64,000 nt of DNA. Source: Vicia villosa. Its lineage: Eukaryota > Streptophyta > Magnoliopsida > Fabales > Fabaceae. The DNA lies in NCBI RefSeq assembly GCF_029867415.1, contig NW_026706245.1, positions 112,818-176,817 on the forward strand, written 5' to 3'. Positions 34,762 to 44,556 of this stretch are shown one piece after another (position 1 is the first letter of the stretch; each line of letters starts with the position of its first letter). The notes under the pieces are model-generated. The model saw only the letters and a program-made list of their open reading frames with translations. It ran no database searches and was not told the origin of the DNA. Position numbers and translations under genes: made by a program.

Positions 34762-35507
34762 TAAGAGTATATATAAATTTTGTTTTAGAGAAATAACAAT
34801 TAAGGATAATGTTTTAGTGGTAGAATCATGGGTTTAAAATGTGTTAGGTTGGGAGTTCGATTTTTGCTTCAAAAACTTAAATGATACTTATTACAGTTCA
34901 ATTTTTACCATATATTTTTTAAACTATAATTTATACTTCCTTAAACTACAACAAATTGAAGAATTACATAAATATAAATACAAATTTTCATACCTTTTGT
35001 TTCATTAAAAACTAAAATTGAAATTAAAACTAAAAATCTACTAAAATACACATTGATAATTAAACTAAATAAATCACCATAAAAATAATTAATAAAATAG
35101 AAAAAATAATGATTAATTTTTTAAAAAAATTTAAACAAAAATTACTATTATTTAAAGAAAACATTCAAATATGTTTAATCTGTAGCAAAATCCACAGAAA
35201 ACTTTCCTGCGGAATTACATGCGGACTTTGTATTATAGTTTGGTTTTAATATAATAGATATTTGCAGAAAAGTCCACAGGAAACTTTTCTGCGAAACTAC
35301 CTGCGGATTTTGTATAAAAGTTTGGTTTTTTGTTTGAAATTTATATTCCGCAGCAAAATCCGCTGGTATTTCTGCGGATTTTTCTGCCAATTCTTGATCT
35401 GCAGGAAAATTTATTTTATTTAGTAAATTCCCAGAAAAATCCGAGAAATACTTGCGGAAAATTTTCCGCAGGAAATTCCGCAGGTAAATCGAGTACTTCT
35501 AGAGGTG

Positions 35508-36539
35508 TTGTAACCTCAATGTCTTCTTGCATATCACCGGCTTCTTGTAGTTTTTGTAAATATAAAGTTGTATGTATTAATTTGATGATGTGACACGAAA
35601 AATCAGTGGAAATGTTCAAGTTGAGTTGTTGATGTTAATAAGCTTCCTGATAATCAGATATCGAAAATTTCATAAACTTTTAAACTCATGTGTTTGAACA
35701 TTTTTCCAAAACCACTCTTAATAATTATTTGAATACATAACTCAACTAATATTCTTTCTTGGTAACTTGAATCTGAATTATGATTGTTGTACCATGACTT
35801 TTAGTTAAAATGTCTTATAGAAACTTCTAAGAAATATGCATTTTATTAAATTAAATTAATTTAATTCCCTTCAGAGTTTCTATACTCCATTGCTTATTAA
35901 AAAAACAAAAAAAAAAACTTATGAGGCTTCTAGACAGATGGTCGAATTAATATTTCTCATCAATGGAACATTAAATAAAAACCTTTGAATTTAATTAATA
36001 ATAATATTTTTTGAAAAAATAAATGAGAACATCTCTTTCTCATTTATGACATCTAATTCCTCAAAACTTGACAGACATGATTGCTGAAAACTATAAAATC
36101 GTGACAAAATGATATTTTGAAACCCTAAAATTATTTGAACAAAAATATGCATTTTTCATTCTGTTTCTATGAAATTTGTCAGGTTTTGATGGCTTTAATA
36201 TTATTTGATATTTTAAGTATTCTGAATCTTTACTACAACCTTCTAAATGGAAATGCATTAAGTTAAAAACTATTTAAGACAACAAATTTAATTACTAAAA
36301 ATATAATGATAGATTGCCATAACATTCAGATTTTTATCTTCAAATATAACCAACGTTAAATTTTAGATTCACTAAAGTCACTCCTTATGTATCACAACAT
36401 TCAACTTACAGAATGCTAGAGATATAGGAGTACTAATATAAAGTTAATATTACAAAATATTACCTTTACGGCAAAATAAGTGATATCTGTAAGTTTATTG
36501 ATATGTAACATGTTTAAACTTCAACTCTATGTATTACTA
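35508..36539. other. spacer with weak NAC-upstream similarity
   Basis: Near 35612-35650 the words GAGTTGTTGATG and TAAGCTTCCTGATAATCAGA echo the upstream flank of NAC copies A and B, so this may be the old upstream side of pseudogene C displaced by the CACTA insertion. The rest is AT-rich without a gene. Confidence 0.35.
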
Positions 36540-36817
36540 TGCACATGTGTTTTTCATCTTTTGTCTAAAAAGCATTTAAGTCAATGCTTTTATTAAAAAA
36601 CGCTGTCTAATGAGGCCTTACGCCAACGCTTTTATCATAAAGCGATGTCTTAAGAAGATTTATGCCAATATTTTTAACAAAAAATGCTGTCTCAAGAGAA
36701 CTTTAAGTCAATACTTTTATATTAAAAATAAATGATGTACAATGCCAGAATAAACAACACTTTAAAGAGTTGTCTAAAATTAAAAGTGTTGTCTAAATTC
36801 TTATTTTGATAGTAGTG
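36540..36817 (-). mobile_element. one end of a second CACTA element
   Basis: Ends in TTTTGATAGTAGTG (36804-36817), the reverse complement of a CACTACTATCAAAA terminus. Immediately inside are three to four diverged ~60 base repeats with CAATGCTTTTAT, AACGCTGTCTAA and similar words, and two further GTTGTCTAAA words near the tip. This arrangement of terminus plus subterminal repeats is typical of CACTA elements. The partner end was not found, so it may be a fragment. Confidence 0.55.
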
Positions 36818-37564
36818 AAGAAATTGTTTTCTTAGTTCAATTTATACTACATTGAGTAGGTGTTTTTCAAAGATACAGACAAAGAGGACAAAATAATAAC
36901 TTAGAAGTAGGTAATGAGATGGGAAAGTAAAAACATAAATTCTAATAAGGAGTCCCATGAATCGATCAACATAAATTTCAACTTAAAAATTCTAAGACCC
37001 AAAAGTCAAATAAGAGTAAAATGGAAAAAATAAATAAGGTGCGACAATCACAATAAAAATATAAACCAGCCAAAAAAATCCATCAACAAACATCCAAGAT
37101 CCAAAAGCTAAACTTTGCCAAAATGCAGAAATTAATCATTACTCTAAATCAAAAAATTTAATAAGAATCACATTAAAATTAAAAAAAAAAAAATTACAAT
37201 TTTCTATACATTGGGGACTCGACAACGTTAAAGTAACTAGGGACTTTACAAAAAATCGAAATAACCTCTAGATATATCATATAAAGATATGAATGTGTAG
37301 AAAGAAAAAAAACTAAGATTTCAATATAACGTAACTAACTGATAATTTACTTGATACTAAAGATCAAACAATAATTGATATGTATAAGGATACACATACT
37401 CAATCGAATAAATTATAATAAAACAAAAACTAGAAAATGTTTTCTTATTAATTTGGTTCGTCTACATAGACTAAACTTTTTCGTAAAGTTCTACTAAAAC
37501 CATCATTTTATTAAACTACAATAAGACTCTTTCTTAACACATTCATAAGTAGAAAATCATCATT
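36818..37564. other. spacer and 3' flank of NAC copy D
   Basis: 36960-37200 retains distant similarity to the 3' flanks of the other NAC copies. No other gene. Confidence 0.4.
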
Positions 37565-38214
37565 CTAAACATCACTTTCATCGATATCATCCTCATCAAT
37601 ATCAGTCTCATCAACATCAGATATAGGCCCGAACTCATAATCCACATCAATCTCTGGAGGGCATTCAAAAATACGACAAACAACAAAAGGAGCCTGTATA
37701 ATCATTGAAAAAAAAATCAGTTAGGAATTATCCGCATATACATCAAGTTTTTAAAAACACGATAAACAACAAAATGAATAACTTGTTTTCATAAACGCCT
37801 TACATGAGGTTTATCCGCCAAGGTATACTCATACATAGTCCAGTTAGTTCTTTCAGCATCATTTGGAGATTTTCCGAGATAAAAAACAAAAAGAGCTTTC
37901 ATTCCCAAAAGTGTGTTACCACCATTAGTAATTTCACAAACATTTCCCTTCTTCTTCCAGAAACCAGTCTTACAATGCCTCCTCTCTTCGTCAATTTTTG
38001 AAATAAAATAGTACAAGTGCCTTCGATTGTTGAATTGAAAGGATGATGCATGAGGTAATTCAAAGGGGCCAAACTCATACAAGTTCATTTCTTTGATGAT
38101 GTATGAGCCATTGAAATCATGTAGCTCTTCATTGTTTTTGTTGGCAAGGTAATAGCCAACAAGAACCAGATCAGAGGGGATGAATACAAGACCAGGTAGA
38201 AGCAAAGCGCCCAT
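37565..38214 (-). CDS. Small NAC-domain protein, copy D (diverged, two exons)
   Basis: Exon 1 is 37804-38214 (137 codons), the intron is 37694-37803 (110 bases, GT...AG) and exon 2 is 37565-37693. The product is 179 aa. Subdomains: A (LLPGLVFIPSDL, YYLANK), B (IKEMNLYEFGPFELP), C (GFWKKKGN), D (LGMKALFVFYLGK, TNWTMYEYTL), and E from exon 2 (APFVVCRIF). An acidic tail (DVDETDIDEDDIDESDV) follows. It is clearly older than A and B: it differs throughout and its intron is longer, yet the reading frame, splice sites and WKKKGN are intact. That persistence suggests the short form may be kept by selection and is not simply decay. No activation domain; function unknown. Confidence 0.83.
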
Positions 38215-38724
38215 TGCAAATTAATCGAGAGAAAAATTGAAAGAGACTGTGAACTATTACAACAATAGGTTTTAAGTTTAAGGACTAGGGGGGAAATTTA
38301 TAATGGTTATAAGAGGTTTATGGATTAACAAGTAGGGTGAAATATATATAATTGGGTTTGACAACTACTATTCAAAGCATAATCGTTTACTTTTTGTGAG
38401 TATAAAGAAGAAAAAACCGTTTCCTTTTTTGGGAAATCTAATTCAGGTATCTTGCTAACAGTTTCCTTATTGAATTATGAAAGAATGCCAATTTCCATTT
38501 TGAGGGTAAAAAGAAAAAACAATTTCCATTTTGAGAAATCATAATTCATATTAACATGGAAAATAATATTATTTTAATTAGTGGTTTAGATTTTGTTTGA
38601 GTTTTTATTTTATTTTTTTGAAATTGAATATTAGGCCGTACTTATTTTTGTGTATATTATTGCAAATGTAACACAAAAGATTGAAGAAAATGATATTACC
38701 GAAATATAGTTAAAAATGACTTAG

Positions 38725-38845
38725 GTATAGGATGATGCTGGAGTAAATTCAAAAGAGCCACACTCTTACTGACTCATCTCTTTGGTCATGTCAGACTAAT
38801 TGTAAATCTAAATATCTTCATTGTTTTTGAAAATTTCTAACTACA
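38725..38845 (-). pseudogene. NAC exon 1 scrap
   Basis: The plus strand reads GATGATGCTGGAGTAAATTC, CTCATCTCTTTGGTCATGT and CTTCATTGTTTTTG. These align in order to the subdomain A-C part of exon 1 in the other copies. It lies just upstream of copy D, is about 120 bases long, and is badly diverged. Confidence 0.6.
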
Positions 38846-38897
38846 TCCCATGGATTTCTCACCCACCACTGGTTTGACAAAATTGTCCCTTTGCTTC

Positions 38898-39502
38898 TCT
38901 AGATGCATCTCCCGAAACACTATTTTTTGTTTGATGTTGTTTTGTTTCGTAGATGTATCTACAGAAGCATTTGACGTTAAATTAGCGTCAGACCCTTCCC
39001 CTCCCTCATTCTTCACTTTTCATCTTCTCAAACTCATACCCTCCCATTTACTCTCTCAACCCTAAAAATCAAACTTTCCTAAAAGTGCATTTCTTCCTCC
39101 CGAGTTCGGCCGACATTGTCAACATCAATTATCAACGCATTTCATCAAGTTCAAAACCATATTTAATCGGTTAGTTTTCGACTTTTCGACTTATTTTAGA
39201 GTGTTTGTATAATCGAGTTTGAATTTGATATTTAGGTGTATAAATGATTGGGTAGTTATAAAAATATAGTTTAGAGACAATGTAGGTGATGTTTGATGTA
39301 TACAACGGTTGATCAAGCCACAAAGATGAAGTTTTTGAGTGCTTGAACAGCGGCCTTACGCTATTGTTGAGTTTATGAGTTTCAGAAGCTTCCATAGATG
39401 CATCTTCGGAAGAGATGGACGTTAGAGCATTCTGTAGATTCATCTACGGAAGCACCATAGTTTTTTGAAATTAAGGTACTTCCGTAGATGCATCTACAGA
39501 AG
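38898..39502. repeat. recurrent palindrome TTCCGTAGATGCATCTACGG type
   Basis: Five copies of a ~22 base palindrome centred on GATGCATC or a close variant: near 38898-38920, 38948-38969, 39390-39413, 39431-39453 and 39479-39502. They flank and precede the plant mobile domain pseudogene. The cause is unknown; transposase-binding sites or a retroelement hallmark are possible. Confidence 0.75.
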
Positions 39503-42500
39503 AGTATTTTTTTCTTTTCTTGTTTATTAAATTCTTGTTTATTTATAAACACGTAATATCTAACTCGATGTTATTTGTATCACAATTCAGACATTATGGC
39601 CCAGATAGGGATATTCATGGGAGGACTGCACTACACACATCCATGCAGCGTTAACGGATGAGTGTAGTATCCCAGGTCGCTGATGGAGTTGCCGTTGCAA
39701 CAGATGCACCTGATACACCCGCCCCAGTAGAGCCTTCTCCACCTTTCCTAATTGAAGGGCTTTCTACGCTCGTTCCCCTTGAGGGGCCTTCCCCATCTAC
39801 TACTAAACCACGGAGGCCTCAGGATGATACTGAGGATCCTACACAGAAGCCACCCCCACAGACGTCACTGGGGAACCTCTTTTACTTCTACTCCTGTACG
39901 TGTGCCAGTGACAACTGATGCAGGATCTGTTGTGCCACCTCCGGAGCTGCACGAGGATGATACGGTGTCGGAGCCAACCTGGTACCTGGGGGACCCTATA
40001 GACGCATCCCTATTGACAGGGTATGCAGATTGTGGTGGTCGTTTTTTTTTACCTCCCCATTTCACTTGGGAGGACGGCACGCTAGACCCTTCACGCGAAA
40101 TTTGGAAGGAGAATGCGCCCGTGGCGGGATGAATTTTGTTTCAGTTCTTCCTACGATATCACACGAACTTTCTTATTTGTCCTACGAGTAGGAAAGGGGA
40201 AAAAGATCTCAACTAAACCCTAAGAGTTTGCTAAGTGTGGGGATTCACCTAGACTAGAAATTCTGGAGTCCGGGAGGTCGGTTATACATAGGGAAGTGTT
40301 TAAACACCCTACATATCTGTAGTACTCTACAGGAACCTTCTCTGTGTCATTGTGATTGTGTTTATTGCTAATGATTGGGAAAGTTTCTCCTTTGTGTTAG
40401 AAGAAGGAATTGAATTGATTTTAAAAGACAGACAGACAGACAAACTGACTATTTTTGGTATTTTATTAGCTCGCTGAGATTCCTTGTGAACCTCATGCCT
40501 ACATATCCCTAGTGGAAGTCAGAGCTTAATGTAGTTCGGGGAACTAACTAGGGAAATTAATTATTTTTGGTGCCTTGCTTGAAGCTCAAGGTTGAAGCTT
40601 GAATTAAATCTCAGTTTACAGTAAAGAGACATGAAATCATCTTTACAGAGAGGTATTTGTACTATTCTACCACAAACATTTAAAAGAGTGACAGAATAAC
40701 TGAATTCATTTCATTCAAGAGGGGGACCTTACTTGTGTATGTGCAAGTATACCAGTCAAATGCCTCTTAAATGAAAGAAAGATGCTCATCCAAATTAGGG
40801 AAAGTTACCACATGTCTGGGTTTTACTGCCAGCTCATGCCTTTCAAAATCCTAAATGGGAGACTTGATTAAAATTGAAATTGAAATGGAAATGTTTGTTT
40901 GTTTGAATGTGGTAGAGTAGTAAAAATATCTCTCTATAGAGATAAGCTATGTCTATCTACTGTATAAAAGATTTGACTTTAGCTGGCTTGTATGAGGCCC
41001 AAGCTTGAGACTTTTTGATTGATTTATTAATTATTATTGACTCTGGGAGATGACTCCATTGAGGATTAATTACAGGGTATTTTTGTGTTCTGTACAAAGC
41101 CCAGAATTGAGGCTGACTCTATTTGGAGAGTGTTTATTTTGATGGATTTTTATTTGTTGTTCTGTACAAAGCCCAGAATTGAGGCTGACTCTAGCTAGGA
41201 AAAAAACATTATTTTCTGCCTTGTACAAAGCCCAAGGTTATGGCTGACTCTAAAATAAACTGAGTATGGATGACTCTATGGGGAAAAGATCCTAGGTGTT
41301 AGGAATCTTTGACACATAAAAATATGGTTTAATCTGCCTTGTACAAAGCCCAAGGTTGTGGCTACTGAATGATGAAGAACTCACTGGGGAGACTCTATTA
41401 TCTGCCTTGTACAATGCCCAAGGTTGAGGCTGACTCTTGACAGGGGAGTTTTATTGTTTGGTGCCTTGTATGAAGCCCAAGGTTGAGGCTAACTGTTTTT
41501 GTTGGTTTTGACTCTACTGAGGAGATTTTATTTATTAAAAGACTGTTTTTCTTTGGAAGCTAACCCTTTCCAGGGATTTTGACTCAGCTGGTGAATTTGT
41601 CTGTTAAAAGACTGACTTTATCATATTTTTTGGAGGCTGACCCTTTCCAGGGGTTTTGACTCTTTTGGGGAAATTATCTCCTAAGAGAATGAATATTTGG
41701 TTTTGAAAGACTGATATTTGGAGGCTAACCCTTTCCAGGGGTTTTTGACATTTTAAACAGATTTTTATTAATTGACTTTGGAGGCTAACCCTTTCCAGGG
41801 ATTTTGATTAAAATGAAGGAATGATTTTGGAGGCTAACCCTTTCCATGGATTTTTGTTAAGATGAAAGAATGAATGGCAGAAAGATTATCTAATGGAGAC
41901 TTCTTGTTTAAAGCCCAAGATGAAGGCTGACACTGACTGAGGATAAGCAAACATGGATCCTAGACTCTGCTAAGGAAGATTGATGAAGATAAGGGTGACA
42001 GAGACTGTCCATGTTTCTCATTCCAAAAGGTGTGCTCAATATGAAATTGAGACAAACTTAGCTTGTTTAAAGTCTGGTTTTAATTGGAAGAAACTCACCA
42101 GGGCATGTTAAAAGGTGACTAAAGACCTGTTCCTATGTTTATAAGAAACCTGATGGGTCCTTGTATACAAGCACAAGAGGAAGCTGGAAATGCTTTTAAG
42201 AAGCCTGTGGGTCCTTGTACAAAGCCCAAGAGGAGGCTAATCGAGGGTCCTTGTTATAGCACAAGAGAAAGCTATGTAGTTTGAACTTATTTTGGCTCTA
42301 AGCAAATGGGTAAGAGGTTTCACCGGGAATAATTCCTCTTTGGGTGGATGCGTCCTATTTTTTTGGATTCTAAGGTTTTTGCCAAGATGTTTCACCGGGA
42401 ATAATTCATCTTGGGGGTTTGAACTACAGATCTCTAATTAGGAAAGAGCCTTCACCGGGAAGACATTCTCAATCCTAGGTCATATTCCTATAATATATAT

Positions 42501-43377
42501 ATAGTTTAACTGTCCTAGGGTTTACACTCAAACGTAGTTCTAAACTAATATATATGCACAGTTTATATTTGACAGTAATTTAAATAAAGACTGTAAATTG
42601 AAAGCTTGTAAAGCCTAACCTGGATGGAGTGGAGGCCTTTGGAGAAGTATGTACAGAGCCTCAACAATATTTTTGTTGTTTTGTTGATAACAATTGAATA
42701 TTTATTATAAACAGTTAAGGGTTTTTGAAAACAGAAGAAGTGAAGATGGACAAAGGTCACATAGGTATCTGAAGAGTTTCACCGGGAATAATGCCCTTCA
42801 AATACCAGAAGAATGTTTTGAAAACAGAAAGAAGATTTTGAAAATACAGTTTTGAAAACAAGCTAAGAAGAGAAGGTGTTTGGGACTTACACTCTATTAG
42901 AGGCCCAGTACTTTACAGTACTTGGTTACAAAAGTAGTTTGAAAATGATTTGAAATGGTATAAGGTTTTGTTGTTTGAAAACCTTAATCATCCGTTTAAT
43001 TGGAGACTGGTAATAGCTTTGAAAATTGACAAAAGTCAACTTAATTAAGGTAAAGAATCTATGCCTAATTAAGACCTAAACAAATAGGGTTTTATCATGA
43101 GCTTATTCACAAAATAAATAGGTTAAAATAACATGACAATATATATTTAAAGTATTAAAAAAAACACTTAAAAACATACTATTTTAAACCTAATTAAAAT
43201 ACATGAAATAAATAATATTTTTTATGTTTTTTTGATTATTCACAAAATAGATATATTAAATGACAAGTGTGTGAAAAATGAAGTGAAAATAAATTAATTT
43301 GATAGGTTAAATAATTGGTTGAAGTTGTGAAGAAATCAAATGGAAAAAAGTGGTAAAAAATAGGGTTTTGTCACCAA

Positions 43378-43442
43378 CCAGGTTTGAACCCACGCCCTTT
43401 ATGTTACCAGCCCAAAACAACACCACTGAGCCAACGCGCGCT
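43378..43442 (-). ncRNA. tRNA-like module 2 in Ogre LTR
   Basis: The minus strand contains TGGCTCAGTGG, an exact A-box consensus, and 43 bases on GGTTCAAACC, a good B box. The spacing is that of a normal tRNA. Between them GCTGGTAACATAAAGG looks like an anticodon arm. Acceptor stem pairing is poor, so it is a tRNA-derived sequence and probably not a working tRNA. Confidence 0.45.
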
Positions 43443-43524
43443 TAGTGACAAAAGAATGGTTCCATTGCAAATCATACATTACTCAAGTGCATAAAAGCAA
43501 TAAAAGAGAAATAAAATCAAAAGG

Positions 43525-43606
43525 TCTGGGGCGAGGGGGATTCGAACCCCAGACCTTGGGCACGCGCAACACACAAACACTCTTTATCACTGGGCTATCA
43601 CGTTTT
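43525..43606 (-). ncRNA. tRNA-like module 1 in Ogre LTR
   Basis: The minus strand has TAGCCCAGTGATAAAGAG (A box) and GGTTCGAATCC (perfect B box) whose starts are 49 bases apart. The B box is flanked by GGGG and CCCC, which can make a strong T-arm. The acceptor stem does not close. It lies about 145 bases before module 2 in the LTR's own direction. Confidence 0.45.
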
Positions 43607-44547
43607 AGTCGTTTATAAGACAACTATCACTCAAAATAAAATAAACTCTTTCCTGAATTTGAATTTTTGCGCGCCACCACCATTGTCATCTTCAACCTCT
43701 AGCTTTGAATTTTTGAAAATCTGAACTCTCTCAACTCTCAACCATTTGCAACGATGTAAAGACCAAACTTGCTCTAAATTCACTCACGATTCTAAATATG
43801 TAACTAACATAGATTTATATTAACTACATCTAACTAATTTACCAGAAATCGTGAAGAACCCTAAAATTTAAAAATCAAATTAAATGGCTATACTGAAAGA
43901 TAAATGAATGATGATAGAGGGTTTTCAATCCTCTGATGATGCTGAACAAGATAGAATCGAGCTATATCATAAAGAGTGCTTAAATTAAAGAGGTGGAGTT
44001 CAGAAACTTACCTCTGAAAATGGAGGTCGTGAGGATGATAGAGAGCAACTGGGCTTGTATGAATGATCCCAAAAGCTTCCTTGGGACTCAGTGATGCTAA
44101 CTGAATGCTTGTTGTAACCTCAATCCTTCTGAATTGTTCTATGGACCTCCCTCGATTTGAGCTTCAAGTGAACATGGAGAGTGATGATTCTTGAGTTACA
44201 GATGAGCTGCAGCCATCTGAACAGCTTCACTACCTCCTATGGAACGTGCCTGGATGCTTGGCTCGATTGGAAACCTTCTGAATTGCACTATGGACCTCCA
44301 ACTGCAACAGCTTCAAAGTGAGAGCAACAATGGTGTTCCTCCACTTACAGAAATGATCCAGGTGCTTGGATCACCTCAAATGACCTCCCTTGAGATGTTA
44401 GAATGCTTACTTTCCAAAGATAAGCTCTGGTTTGAAAAAAACGATTCTTCTTGCCAAAGAACTTTGAAAAACAATAAGCATGAGAAGAGAAAGAGAAAGC
44501 AAGGAATATGGTTGCTTTGGTGTGTTTTTCTACTGAAGTATGCCCTC

Positions 44548-44556
44548 CTATTTATA
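44548..44556 (-). promoter_or_regulatory. TATA box of Ogre solo LTR
   Basis: The minus strand reads TATAAATAG within TTTGCCTATAAATAG. The same word in the same context occurs in the other Ogre LTR at 57599-57607. It is about 1.5 kb from the LTR start, so U3 would be that long. Confidence 0.65.

Larger units (their letters stand above)
30393..35507 (-). mobile_element. CACTA (En/Spm) transposon carrying a captured gene fragment
   Basis: The left end reads CACTACAAGAAATACTCG (30393-30410). The right end, CGAGTACTTCTAGAGGTG (35490-35507), is its reverse complement with four mismatches. The 3-bp flanks are TAG and TTG, not a perfect duplication. Both ends have subterminal repeats of the TTCCGCAGGAAA and CCTGCGGAT type (30405-30560 and 35180-35485), typical of transposase-binding regions. 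Inside are a Transposase_24-like gene (minus), a UDP-glycosyltransferase fragment (plus), a minisatellite and a Stowaway MITE. No TNP2-type transposase was seen, so it is non-autonomous. Confidence 0.8.

Noticed and set aside
39865..40132. Reading GYAD-CGGRFFLPPHFTWEDG as the natural continuation of the mobile domain protein
   Set aside because: The bases after 40030 belong to the Ogre LTR. The CAGAT duplication at 40026-40030 and 46093-46097 shows the true continuation is HAAMRI at 46098.
43525..43606. Functional tRNA gene
   Set aside because: A and B boxes are good but the acceptor stem does not pair, and the sequence is embedded in an LTR.
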